NCBI GenBank assembly: GCA_002338565.1
Contig: DDIN01000008.1
Location: 1,612,403-1,676,402, forward strand
Length of the DNA: 64,000 nt
Origin: Hyphomonadaceae bacterium UBA1849
GTDB taxonomy: Bacteria; Pseudomonadota; Alphaproteobacteria; Caulobacterales; Hyphomonadaceae
Direction: 5' to 3'
In this document: positions 7,395-15,753 of the stretch, piece by piece
Position numbering within the stretch: position 1 is the first letter of the stretch
Layout of the letters: each line of letters starts with the position of its first letter
The notes under the pieces: generated by a model
Databases searched by the model: none
What the model was told of the DNA's origin: nothing
The model's input: only the letters and a program-made list of their open reading frames with translations
Made by a program: the position numbers and the translations under genes

Positions 7395-9092
7395 ATGCTC
7401 AGCAAGCTGGAAAAGCTTTCGGTACAGAAAGCTGTAACGCTGATGACCAGTTCTCTGGTTGTCGCGGCTGTAGGAATTATTTCGATTATCAGCCTGGTGG
7501 TCATCGCCGGCAAGGTTGAGAACGATGCGGCAAAAGCCCAGGCAATGAACATCGCTGTTGCGGCAGAGATGTTCGAATTAAGCGTTGAGGGCACTGAAGT
7601 TCGCTGGGGGCGAGACGGAAGCGTAACAGGTGTTGTGGTTGAGGCGTTTCCGGACGTCAGCGATCACGCCATCGTAGATGAAATTGTGCGTGCGACGGGG
7701 GAAGTCGCCACACTATTTGAATGGAATGAAGCTCGTCAGGACTTCATTCGTCGATCGACCAATGTCCCGGGGGAAGACGGGGGCCGCGCAACTGGGTCAC
7801 TGCTTGGTGCATCTAATGATGCCTATCAGGCGGTGATCCGGGGCGAGACCTATCAGGGCGAGTCGCTGGTACAAGGTGAAAAGTATTACGGCGTTTACAC
7901 GCCGGTCAGAAACCTTGCCGGGGACATTGTCGGGATCGTGTGTGTGGCCATCGAGAAGTCGCAGATCACGGCGATTATCTGGACGCTTATTATTCAGTGT
8001 GGCCTCGCCGCTATTCCGGTGATGGGGCTTGCCATCTGGATCGCTGGAATGGCCGTTCGCAGGATGATGAAGCCGGTGACCGAACTCGCGGCAGTGACCG
8101 AAGAGCTCGCGCGGGGCAACCTGAATATAGATGTGCCTTATACGGACCGCGTGGACGAAATCGGCCAAAGCGCACGTGCCGCGATTGCACTGAAAGACCT
8201 TTCCCAGCGCCGCGTTGCAGAGGCTGAAGCCCGTGCGGCAGAGCGTGAACAGCGTACCTCTCAGATGGTGGCCCAGTTCAGTGCCCGCATTGATGAACTG
8301 CTTGGTCAGCTGAATGACACAGCAGGTGGTCTGGATACGACAGCGTCTCGTTTGACGGACGTTGCTGAAAACTGCTCTGTGCGTGCCGAGAACACGGTGA
8401 ACTCATCGAACGACGCAACAAACAGCGTGCATGCTGTGGCGGCGGCTGCCGAAGAATTGTCTGCCTCGATTTCCGAGATTGCGGGACGTGTCGCCGAAAC
8501 AACTGGCAGTGTGCACCGGGCAACCGAAGAAGGCATACGCAGCAATCAGCAGGTGGCAAACCTGGCAGAAGCGGCGTTACAGATCGGCGAGATCGTTTCT
8601 CTTATTCAGTCCATTTCCGAGCAAACCAATCTGCTTGCGCTAAACGCGACTATCGAAGCGGCGCGGGCAGGAGACGCCGGTAAGGGCTTTGCGGTCGTTG
8701 CATCTGAGGTCAAACAACTCGCAAGTCAGACATCCAGGGCGACCGAGGACATCGCTGAACAGATCGACCAGATCCAGCAGGCCACAAAACTTTCGGTCGG
8801 CGCAATTGAGGGCATGACTGAGATCATCAAAGTGGTCGAAGGTTACACCACTCAGATTGCTACAGCGATTGAGCAGCAGGGCTCGGCAACTGCCGAAATC
8901 TCCAGCAGCTCACAGCGTGCGGCGATGGGTACGTCTGCTGTGTCTGAAGAAATGGGCCAGCTCACCAGTGCGGTGACAGAAACCAACGCCGCAGCGGAAA
9001 CGGTGCTGCCCTCTGCTGCTGATCTTCAAATGCGTACCGATGAAGTCGCCAAAGAAGTTCGCCGTTTCCTCAGAGAAGTCTCAGCTGCCTGA
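7395..9092 (+). CDS. Methyl-accepting chemotaxis protein with periplasmic Cache-type sensor
   Basis: A 565-residue chemoreceptor. Membrane segment 1 (about 16-39) and segment 2 (about 194-220) enclose a periplasmic sensor. The TGEVATLFEW, STN..GEDGGRATGS, RGETYQGES and YTPVRNLAGDIVGIVCVAI signatures match the Cache_3-Cache_2 fusion type. A HAMP domain follows, then a cytoplasmic signalling hairpin whose tip (409-440) has the highly conserved EQTNLLALNATIEAARAG. It should sense small molecules and control CheA through CheW. The ATG follows GAGGGG. It is a paralogue of the receptor at 10793-12505. No che genes are nearby. Confidence 0.95.
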   Translation: MLSKLEKLSVQKAVTLMTSSLVVAAVGIISIISLVVIAGKVENDAAKAQAMNIAVAAEMFELSVEGTEVRWGRDGSVTGVVVEAFPDVSDHAIVDEIVRATGEVATLFEWNEARQDFIRRSTNVPGEDGGRATGSLLGASNDAYQAVIRGETYQGESLVQGEKYYGVYTPVRNLAGDIVGIVCVAIEKSQITAIIWTLIIQCGLAAIPVMGLAIWIAGMAVRRMMKPVTELAAVTEELARGNLNIDVPYTDRVDEIGQSARAAIALKDLSQRRVAEAEARAAEREQRTSQMVAQFSARIDELLGQLNDTAGGLDTTASRLTDVAENCSVRAENTVNSSNDATNSVHAVAAAAEELSASISEIAGRVAETTGSVHRATEEGIRSNQQVANLAEAALQIGEIVSLIQSISEQTNLLALNATIEAARAGDAGKGFAVVASEVKQLASQTSRATEDIAEQIDQIQQATKLSVGAIEGMTEIIKVVEGYTTQIATAIEQQGSATAEISSSSQRAAMGTSAVSEEMGQLTSAVTETNAAAETVLPSAADLQMRTDEVAKEVRRFLREVSAA

Positions 9093-9115
9093 TGTCCCTC
9101 TCAGGCAGACACCGG

Positions 9116-9147
9116 AAACGCCGCTCCTGAATGGGGCGGCGTTTTTC
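9116..9147 (+). terminator. Intrinsic terminator of the first chemoreceptor gene
   Basis: The 8-bp stem AACGCCGC/GCGGCGTT (9117-9124 with 9136-9143) is followed by a T run. A second small dyad (CTGCCTGA...TCAGGCAG) lies just before it. Confidence 0.85.
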
Positions 9148-9216
9148 GTTTGGCTATTGATCGGGCCGAGGAACAGCGCAATTACAGCTGCCACATAAAG
9201 CGAACAGGCGGGGCGG

Positions 9217-9783
9217 ATGTCGTTGAGTACCGGAACACTACGTATTGAAGGCTATGCTGTTGTCAGCGATGACGACCGTATTGCCGATGCAGACGGGAAT
9301 ATGCCCGATAGCCTGAAGAATGATGCTGAGTGGGAGTTCTTTCAGGCCGGTCTGAGCGCCGCTGATGTCAGCGTACTAGGTCGCCGGAGCCATGATGCGA
9401 CGCCAAACCACGCAAAGCGCAAACGCCTCATTCTGACAAGGTCGGTCCGCGACGTGGTTCGCGACGGGCTGATTGTGTTCTGGAATCCGCAATCGTGTGG
9501 AATTTCATCGGCGCTTGACGCATTCGACATGCCCGTGAGCCATCTTGCTGTTGCGGGAGGCCGTGACATTTTTGATTTCTTCCTGACGGCGGAGACGCCG
9601 TTTACAGCCTTTCACCTGAGCCGCGTTCGCGGTGTAAGGCTTCCAGGTGGCACAGGTGTGTTCTCTGGTGTGAACCGAGGACAGTCTGCCGAAGCGGTAC
9701 TGGCAGAAGCCGGATATCAGCCAGGGCCTCTTCAGGTGTTGGATGAGGGCGTCGATGTGGTTAGTTGGACGCCCGCGACGTAA
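9217..9783 (+). CDS. Dihydrofolate-reductase/RibD-C-like reductase family protein
   Basis: A 188-residue protein resembling the RibD C-terminal/DHFR-like reductase fold. IEGYAVVSDDDRIAD at the N terminus corresponds to the substrate-binding strand. NDAEWEFFQAGLSAADVSVLGRRSH resembles the family's strand-helix unit with VxGRxS, followed by KRLILTR and AVAGGRDIFDFFL (AGGxxxxxxFL), the cofactor-binding turn. The enzyme probably reduces a pterin or pyrimidine-like compound with NADPH; the substrate is unknown. The ATG follows a GGCGGGGCGG purine-rich site. It ends exactly where the convergent VUT gene ends. A stand-alone RibD-type deaminase lies at 30445-30888. Confidence 0.65.
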   Translation: MSLSTGTLRIEGYAVVSDDDRIADADGNMPDSLKNDAEWEFFQAGLSAADVSVLGRRSHDATPNHAKRKRLILTRSVRDVVRDGLIVFWNPQSCGISSALDAFDMPVSHLAVAGGRDIFDFFLTAETPFTAFHLSRVRGVRLPGGTGVFSGVNRGQSAEAVLAEAGYQPGPLQVLDEGVDVVSWTPAT

Positions 9784-10563
9784 CTAAATCGCCTGCGGGT
9801 CTACGAGACCGGCATCTTCGCGCTTGCGCATGGCGCGGCTTACGAACAATGCGCCGACCATTTTGCCGATCACAAATGCGATCCAGTTCGCAGTGTGCAA
9901 CATAGTGCCTGCCGGTTCTCCAAGTTGCATCTGAACCGCAAGGTCTGCGCCGAACAGGAAGACGGTTGTGTCTACCGGTGAGGCAACGGCTGAAGACACC
10001 AGAATACGCGTGGAGAGCCGGTATTTTGTGAAGGTGTAGATCGCCCAGTCCGCCAGCTCGGAAATCGCAAAGGCAAGGCCAGAGGCAATCGCGATGACAG
10101 GCCATGCGTAGTAGAAGGCCCACGCCACACCAAGCGCCATGACAAGCAGCACACGCTGCCCCATGCGGCGCTGAACAAAGTCTCGCAGGACGAACACAAA
10201 TCCGGTGACCATGGCGAGTGGGTGAAAGCTTATACCTTTTTCAAACAGGCCCATGGGGCCCGCCAGACAGGCATCAAATGCGACGCGTCCGGGTTCACCT
10301 GACGCGGGTGTCACAAAGCACCAGGTTTCAATGACGCCAAAAGACCAGTTCAGAAAAGGGATGGTCGCAAAGTACAGGAACGCCCATGCACGTCCGCCAA
10401 GTCTGTAAATCAGGTAGAATGTTGCGATCAGCCCCAGGGACACGATCAGCAGATTGTCAGGCCTTCCGGCAGTGATGCCGCTTACCAGCTGGTCGAGAAT
10501 GGTCTGGAAAAAGTCAGGCATGTCGGATCCGAAATTGGTGCGGGACGTTTCAGGCTTTGCCAT
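9784..10563 (-). CDS. VUT-family membrane transporter (YhhQ-like)
   Basis: A 259-residue inner-membrane protein with about six hydrophobic segments. VFVLRDFVQRRMG, ASGLAFAISELADWAIYTF and the SSAVASPVDTTVFL segment are typical of the VUT family (PF02592), whose characterised members import queuosine precursors. Here the conserved region is preceded by an extra N-terminal pair of helices (about 37-75), so the substrate is uncertain. An alternative start at Met15 would shorten the tail. The gene abuts the DHFR-like gene tail-to-tail with no spare base, and lies divergent to the second chemoreceptor. Confidence 0.75.
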   Translation of the reverse strand: MAKPETSRTNFGSDMPDFFQTILDQLVSGITAGRPDNLLIVSLGLIATFYLIYRLGGRAWAFLYFATIPFLNWSFGVIETWCFVTPASGEPGRVAFDACLAGPMGLFEKGISFHPLAMVTGFVFVLRDFVQRRMGQRVLLVMALGVAWAFYYAWPVIAIASGLAFAISELADWAIYTFTKYRLSTRILVSSAVASPVDTTVFLFGADLAVQMQLGEPAGTMLHTANWIAFVIGKMVGALFVSRAMRKREDAGLVDPQAI

Positions 10564-10792
10564 AACGTTAGCACGAAATTGCGCAAGTCATGGGTCAGGT
10601 CAGTTTGCCTGAACGCATGCTCAAGTGAAACCATGGCGCGATTTTAAGGGGAAGTATGCAGAATTTGCGCCAAACTGATTGAAAATTTGGTTCAAAAGGC
10701 CCCCGGTTCTCTAACAATTGAGCCTCGCTCATTAACCGGGCGACAGTCGTTCGGTGATACTCTGGGACAATATTAGTCCTGGGATCCTTAAA

Positions 10793-12505
10793 ATGAATAT
10801 GATTAAAAATATGAAGGTCTCGTCTTCAATTGCTGCGATGAGTGCGATGCTCGTGGCTGCATCACTTCTTATTATCTGGGCAATTGCATACGAAGTAGTT
10901 TCTTTAAAAGTACGTCAGGATACTCTGAATTCACAGAGTGCGAGCCTGCGCGTTGCTGCGACGGTGCTGTCGCAGAACCTTGATGAGTTTGAAATCGGCT
11001 GGGATGGCGAGGGTGAAGTCCGCTCCGTTCGTGCCGACACTATTCCTGAATTCCGGTCACACGACCTGATTGATAGTATCGGTCAGGCTACCGGTGAAAC
11101 CGCGACAGTGTTCGTCTGGGACGACGAAACCCGCGACTTCTGGCGTCGCTCCACAAACATCGTGAAGCCGGATGGCAATCGCGCCGTGGGTACACCGCTT
11201 GGGCAAAACGGTGCGGTTTATCCGATTGTCACACGTGGTGAGACATTCCGCGGTGAAGCGAATATCCTCGGCACAGACTATTACACGGTCTATCAGCCGA
11301 TTGAGAGCGCATCCGGCGATGTCATCGGCATCCTCTATGTGGGTGTTCAGAAGGCACGCATTACCGGCGTGATCGCGGACATGATGATCAAATTTGGCAT
11401 GGCGGTTGTGCCGGTCATTCTAATTGCCATTGTGATCAGCATTTTTGCGAGCCGTCGCCTTTTGCGTCCGGTTCGCGACATGGCGCAAATCACGGATGAG
11501 ATTGCGCGGGAGAACCTGTCTATTTCCGTGCCACATACCGGGCGTAAGGATGAGATCGGCCAGCTGGCTGCATCGGTCACTAAGCTGCAACAAGGTGTGC
11601 GGGATCGTCATGCGCTCGCTGAAAAGCAAAAAATCGTCGATGAACAGGCCCGCGAGCGTCAGCATCGTATGGAGCAGATGATTGCGTCCTTCCGTGACAT
11701 CGTCATGGACGAACTGAAGGAAGTCTCGGCGACTGCGCATGGCCTCGACAGCACGGCAGACACGCTGAGCCAGATTGCGCGCAACAGTGCGGACCGTGCG
11801 AGCGAGTCTCTCGGCGCGTCCGGCGAAGCGACCAACAATGTCCAGTCTGTTGCGAGTGCAGCTGAAGAGCTGACGGCGTCTATTGGCGAGATTGGTCGAC
11901 AGGTCGTTGAAACGACCCGCATTGTTGCAAGCGCAACAGAGAACGGTCGTGAGACCAACACCAAGATCGAACGTCTGGCGCAGGCGGCAGGTCGTATTGG
12001 CGAAGTCGTCACGCTTATTCAGGCAATCGCCGAGCAGACCAACCTTCTGGCGCTCAATGCTACCATCGAGGCGGCGCGTGCAGGTGGGGCGGGCAAGGGC
12101 TTTGCTGTCGTTGCATCGGAAGTAAAGCAGCTGGCGACACAAACGGCGAAAGCGACCGAAGAAATCTCTGCCCAGATTAGCGCAATCCAGGATGAGACGA
12201 ATGCATCGGTCCAAGCGATTGCCGACATCACAACCGGCATTGAAGAGATGAACTCCTACACCAGCGCGATTGCGTCAGCGATTGAGGAACAAGGCTCTGC
12301 GACAGCTGAAATCTCTGGCAGTGTGCAGCGCGCGGCAGAAGGGACTGGGCGCGTTTCGCAGACGATGTCTGAGCTTAGTTCCTCAGTGGATCAGACAACA
12401 CGTTCTGCAAATGAGGTGCTTGGTTATGCCGGTCGTCTCAACGAGCGTACATCGTCTCTCAAGAGTGCTGTTGAGCGGTTCCTCGACGACGTGGCTGCGG
12501 CCTGA
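10793..12505 (+). CDS. Methyl-accepting chemotaxis protein, paralogue of the 7395 receptor
   Basis: A 570-residue chemoreceptor read from the ATG at 10793; an in-frame GTG at 10754 would add 13 residues, and another ATG lies 6 bases downstream. The architecture equals the neighbour: N-terminal membrane helix, periplasmic Cache-type sensor (TGETATVFVWDD, STN...DGNRAVGTPLG, RGETFRGEANILGTDYYTVY, GDVIGILYVGV), second helix, HAMP, and a signalling domain with tip EQTNLLALNATIEAARAG. The sensors have diverged more than the signalling domains, so the ligands may differ. The two receptors lie on the same strand 1.7 kb apart, consistent with an old duplication. A strong terminator follows at 12532. 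Confidence 0.95.
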   Translation: MNMIKNMKVSSSIAAMSAMLVAASLLIIWAIAYEVVSLKVRQDTLNSQSASLRVAATVLSQNLDEFEIGWDGEGEVRSVRADTIPEFRSHDLIDSIGQATGETATVFVWDDETRDFWRRSTNIVKPDGNRAVGTPLGQNGAVYPIVTRGETFRGEANILGTDYYTVYQPIESASGDVIGILYVGVQKARITGVIADMMIKFGMAVVPVILIAIVISIFASRRLLRPVRDMAQITDEIARENLSISVPHTGRKDEIGQLAASVTKLQQGVRDRHALAEKQKIVDEQARERQHRMEQMIASFRDIVMDELKEVSATAHGLDSTADTLSQIARNSADRASESLGASGEATNNVQSVASAAEELTASIGEIGRQVVETTRIVASATENGRETNTKIERLAQAAGRIGEVVTLIQAIAEQTNLLALNATIEAARAGGAGKGFAVVASEVKQLATQTAKATEEISAQISAIQDETNASVQAIADITTGIEEMNSYTSAIASAIEEQGSATAEISGSVQRAAEGTGRVSQTMSELSSSVDQTTRSANEVLGYAGRLNERTSSLKSAVERFLDDVAAA

Positions 12506-12531
12506 TTATTTCACACACCACAAGGCAAACG

Positions 12532-12567
12532 AAAACGCCGCCTCATTGCGAGGCGGCGTTTTCTTTT
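12532..12567 (+). terminator. Strong bidirectional terminator after the second chemoreceptor
   Basis: A 13-bp perfect stem (12532-12544 with 12550-12562, loop ATTGC) is flanked by A and T runs. Its right arm is the start of the repeat shared with the serA 3' end. Confidence 0.9.
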
Positions 12568-12698
12568 TCAGGTGACGTGTCGTCTTAGAACTGAAGAAAT
12601 TTCACGTAGCGAACGTGTGGCAGAGCCTGAACGTTTTTCAGAACGTCTGCAGGCACTTCAGCATCGATACCGATCAGGGCGATCGCTTCTTTGGCTTT
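12552..12698. repeat. Direct repeat, truncated copy of serA 3' end plus terminator arm
   Basis: This segment aligns without gaps to 13676-13822 at a constant offset of 1124 bp. It begins in the right arm of the terminator, runs through the serA stop codon and about 36 codons of serA, and stops abruptly near 12698. About nine differences occur in the 106 coding bases compared. The two copies bracket the lipoprotein gene. Confidence 0.9.
12585..12698 (-). pseudogene. serA 3'-terminal fragment
   Basis: About 38 codons on the minus strand, ending in an in-frame TAA, encode EAIALIGIDAEVPADVL and a tail ending in VRYVKFLQF. This is nearly identical to the end of the intact SerA downstream (three amino-acid differences in 36; the other changes are silent). 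There is no start codon or upstream domain, so it is a remnant and not a functional gene. The mostly silent differences suggest that it came from a diverged but functional serA rather than from local decay. Confidence 0.9.
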
Positions 12699-12763
12699 CT
12701 GCTATACAAGAAATAATTTGGAGATTATGGATTTAAAGTTGAAATTTGGGGGTGTGAACAACA

Positions 12764-13636
12764 ATGAGAATATTCTTATCTATTGCTGCGGCATTGCTGC
12801 TTGTGGGATGTGTCAATAGTGGTCTGCGTATGACTACTGCAACGCCGGTCTATTTGTCTCCTGTTCCACCATCAGACGGAATACAAATTGCCGGTGACGA
12901 AGATATCGTTGTGGAGAGGTTTGGACGCCCAATAAGCTCTGTGACAGTGGCTGATTCCATCACCGTCAATCTCGGCGGTTCCGTCGTTGCAAATATTCCT
13001 GCAGGAGCAGAATACTACGAAGTCCGCATCCAAGACACACCAGGCAAAGAGTACTGTTCCGTTGAGGATACAGTAAATGGCAAAGAGGTTCTGGGCCCAA
13101 CGTGGACGGCAAAAAGTTGTATTTATGACGAGGACATCGATGGTGTTATCGACTTTGTCTCTTATATGGTGGACGACAATCTCGAAATTGATCTCGGAAT
13201 GTTCATCGTCGATTTTAAAAGGCCGGCGCCGGGAAGAGTCCAATATTCTGAGACACAATTTTCTGGTGAGCCCGTGTCTCAGGGAGTTATGTTTTTCTCA
13301 AAGACAGACACATCAGGGTACTTGAGAGAGTTTACGCGCTCCAACGCTGAAGTCTTAACGGTTTGGGGTCCAGCGTCGCCGAGCGGTGGAGCGAGTGATG
13401 GTTTGTTTCGACAAGGAAGTGCGATCGAAATCGACCAAACTTATTTTGGTTCGTCTTTGATGTTCGCAGGCACCGAAATTGAAATTATTGAGATTTCGAA
13501 TGGAGTGCTCAGTTTTCAGTTGTCTGATGTATCGCTATCAGAAACGCTTTTCATGATCCCACGACGTACGTTGTGTGATGACGCAATCGCTGAACAAGCG
13601 ATTTGCCAAGGGAATGTCAGGGAAATCGAGGATTGA
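12764..13636 (+). CDS. Hypothetical lipoprotein, probable horizontally acquired cargo
   Basis: A 290-residue predicted lipoprotein: a hydrophobic signal sequence ending in the lipobox LLVGC places Cys16 as the lipidated residue. The mature chain is strand-rich, with a YEVRIQDTPGKEYCSVED segment, acidic stretches and four later cysteines (CSVE, KSCIYDED, TLCDD, AICQG) that may pair. I recognise no family. The DNA is visibly more AT-rich than its neighbours, with frequent ATA, AGA and TTT-type codons. The gene lies between the two copies of the serA 3' end and faces serA tail-to-tail, which marks it as inserted DNA. A membrane or surface location is inferred. Confidence 0.8.
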   Translation: MRIFLSIAAALLLVGCVNSGLRMTTATPVYLSPVPPSDGIQIAGDEDIVVERFGRPISSVTVADSITVNLGGSVVANIPAGAEYYEVRIQDTPGKEYCSVEDTVNGKEVLGPTWTAKSCIYDEDIDGVIDFVSYMVDDNLEIDLGMFIVDFKRPAPGRVQYSETQFSGEPVSQGVMFFSKTDTSGYLREFTRSNAEVLTVWGPASPSGGASDGLFRQGSAIEIDQTYFGSSLMFAGTEIEIIEISNGVLSFQLSDVSLSETLFMIPRRTLCDDAIAEQAICQGNVREIED

Positions 13637-13652
13637 TGTCCCATAGAGTATC

Positions 13653-13692
13653 AAACGCCGCCGGTTGGTTTGACTGGCGGCGTTTTCTTTTT
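13653..13692. terminator. Bidirectional terminator between lipoprotein gene and serA
   Basis: A 10-bp stem (AAACGCCGCC at 13653-13662 with GGCGGCGTTT at 13676-13685) carries a 13-base loop and a T run. Its stem sequence resembles the terminator at 12532; the loops differ. Confidence 0.85.
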
Positions 13693-13822
13693 CAGGTGAC
13701 GTAACGTCTTAGAACTGAAGAACTTTCACGTAACGAACGTGCGGCAGAGCCTGAATGTTTTTCAGAACGTCTGACGGCACTTCAGCATCGATACCGATAA
13801 GAGCAATCGCTTCTTCGCCTTC
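13676..13822. repeat. Direct repeat, resident copy within the serA 3' end
   Basis: This is the partner of 12552-12698. It comprises the right arm of the terminator, the stop codon and the last codons of the complete serA gene. Confidence 0.9.
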
Positions 13823-15283
13823 GCCTTCACGGCCAAGGTTGAAGGTCGCGATGTTGATGCCAGCTTCGCCGAGCATCACGCCGAGCGCACCGATAAAGCC
13901 AGGCTTGTCGAGGTTGTTGACGTAGAGAATGGTTGAACGGAATTTTGCGTCCAGAGCCATGCCTTTGACTTCAACAATCTTAGGCACGCCAGCCACGATA
14001 GAGCCGGCAACATCACGCCAGGCGCCATCAACCTTCACACGGATGCGGATCAGATTGTCATATACCGGGCTGTCTGCACGCGTGGCTTCTGTGAGCGTCA
14101 CGCCGTTTGCTTTCAGGATTTCCGGAGCAGACACCATGTTCACATCAGACATGATCGGACGAAGCGCACCGGATACAGCGGCTGCTGTCAGCGGCTTGGT
14201 GTTGAGCTGAGCAGGTTCACCTTCGAAGCCGATTTCGATTTCTGTGAAACCGCCATCAGCGATCTGGCCAGCGAACAGGCCGAGCTTTTCAGCGAGCTCT
14301 GCATATGGCTTGAGGCGAGGGGCTTCTTCCGCAGAAATGCTTGGTGTGTTGAGGGCGTTGGTGACAGCGCCCGTCAGGAGGTAATCAGAAATCTGGTCAG
14401 CAACCTGAAGGGCAACGTTTTCCTGCGCTTCTGTTGTCGCCGCACCGAGGTGAGGCGTCGCAACAAAGTTCGGTGCACCGAACAGGATGTTGTCTTTCGC
14501 TGGCTCTTCAACGAACACGTCAAACGCTGCCGCAGAAATGTGACCGGAATCGAGGCCTGCACGAACGGCTGCTTCATCAACGAGACCGCCACGGGCACAG
14601 TTGATGATGATGACGCCTTTTTTCGTTTTCTGGAGCGCATCAGCTGACAGGATATTGCGTGTCGCGTCTGTCAGCGGTGTGTGCAGGGAAATAGCATCCG
14701 CCTGAGCGAGAAGTGTTTCGAGATCTACTTTCTTCACGCCAAGGTCTGTCGCGCGCTCTTCAGTGAGGAATGGGTCAAACGCGATGACCTTCATTTTCAG
14801 GCCGATAGCGCGCTCTGCAACGATAGAGCCGATATTGCCGCAACCGATGACGCCGAGTGTTTTGAAAGAGAGCTCGGTGCCCATGAAGTCTTTCTTCGGC
14901 CATTCGCCAGCTTGTGTACGTGCGTCAGCTGCCGGGATCTGGCGAGCCGCCGCAAACAGCATGGCGATTGCGTGCTCGGCTGTGGTGATCGTGTTGCCGA
15001 ATGGCGTGTTCATGACGATCACACCTTTGGCTGTTGCAGCTTTCACGTCGATATTGTCGACGCCGATACCTGCGCGGCCAATGACTTTCAGGTTAGTCGC
15101 TGCAGCAATAACGTCTGCGTCCGGCTTACAAGCTGAGCGAACAGCAAGGCCGTCATACTGAGGAATGATCTCGATCAGCTCTTCTTTCGTGAGGCCGGGT
15201 TTAACGTCGACTTCAAGACCGCGATTGCGGAAGATTTCGGCTGCTGCCGGGCTGAGTTTGTCTGCAATAAGAACCTTAGGCAT
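13709..15283 (-). CDS. serA: D-3-phosphoglycerate dehydrogenase
   Basis: A 524-residue long-form SerA that oxidises 3-phosphoglycerate to 3-phosphohydroxypyruvate, the first step of serine synthesis. The substrate domain flanks a Rossmann domain with VIGCGNIGS. NCARGGLVDE supplies the catalytic Arg, and TPHLGAAT supplies the catalytic His. An intervening ASB-like domain (about 320-450) and a C-terminal ACT domain (YVNNLDKPGFIGALG) follow, so serine feedback control is likely. SerC lies upstream in the same direction, with a MazG-like gene between. The 3' end is duplicated at 12552-12698 beyond an inserted lipoprotein gene, yet this copy is complete. Confidence 0.97.
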   Translation of the reverse strand: MPKVLIADKLSPAAAEIFRNRGLEVDVKPGLTKEELIEIIPQYDGLAVRSACKPDADVIAAATNLKVIGRAGIGVDNIDVKAATAKGVIVMNTPFGNTITTAEHAIAMLFAAARQIPAADARTQAGEWPKKDFMGTELSFKTLGVIGCGNIGSIVAERAIGLKMKVIAFDPFLTEERATDLGVKKVDLETLLAQADAISLHTPLTDATRNILSADALQKTKKGVIIINCARGGLVDEAAVRAGLDSGHISAAAFDVFVEEPAKDNILFGAPNFVATPHLGAATTEAQENVALQVADQISDYLLTGAVTNALNTPSISAEEAPRLKPYAELAEKLGLFAGQIADGGFTEIEIGFEGEPAQLNTKPLTAAAVSGALRPIMSDVNMVSAPEILKANGVTLTEATRADSPVYDNLIRIRVKVDGAWRDVAGSIVAGVPKIVEVKGMALDAKFRSTILYVNNLDKPGFIGALGVMLGEAGINIATFNLGREGEGEEAIALIGIDAEVPSDVLKNIQALPHVRYVKVLQF

Positions 15284-15438
15284 GGTTTTATCCTGTTGTT
15301 GGTGCTCGACAGCTGTTCGTCACTTGCGTTCCGGCTGTCTGCGCTCAGCCCGGTCGGGCTGTGTGGTGCTCATCACGAGCAAGGCGAAGGCGCAGACCGA
15401 CCGAGTGAAACGAGGAACCAGGTCGAGCAAATTAATAA

Positions 15439-15750
15439 CTACTCTTCGGGTGATTTCTTCGAGTGGCTTCCAGTGCCATCTCCGGCGCTCTGCCATTCAC
15501 GGGCCCGGTTGATGGCCATTTTGGCGTCCACCTCATCTGAGAGGTCTTTGCCAAGAACAGCCATGAGCCGGTGGAGGAGGATGGTGACGTCGGCAGCTTC
15601 TTTGCCCGCTTCGGTCACATCTCCTGCGATGAGGGCTTCTTTCAGTTCGGTGAGTTCCAGTTCTGCCCGCTCTGCGAGTTTTACCGGATCGCTCACCTTG
15701 CCGAATGTCTCATCGCCCCAGGCACAGATGCTGGAGGAGGTCTCCGTCAT
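15439..15750 (-). CDS. MazG-like nucleotide pyrophosphohydrolase
   Basis: A 103-residue all-helical protein with the acidic helices of the MazG/DUF550-like dNTP pyrophosphohydrolase group: ELELTELKEAL near residue 30 and KEAADVTILLHRL near 50 give the ExxE...ExxD metal-binding pattern. Such enzymes hydrolyse (d)NTPs to monophosphates and clear abnormal nucleotides. Its ATG lies 3 bp after the serC stop and it precedes serA by 155 bp, so it sits inside the serine operon. Why a nucleotide-cleaning enzyme is placed there is unclear. The last 15 residues are charged and probably disordered. Confidence 0.75.
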   Translation of the reverse strand: MTETSSSICAWGDETFGKVSDPVKLAERAELELTELKEALIAGDVTEAGKEAADVTILLHRLMAVLGKDLSDEVDAKMAINRAREWQSAGDGTGSHSKKSPEE

Positions 15751-15753
15751 CTC

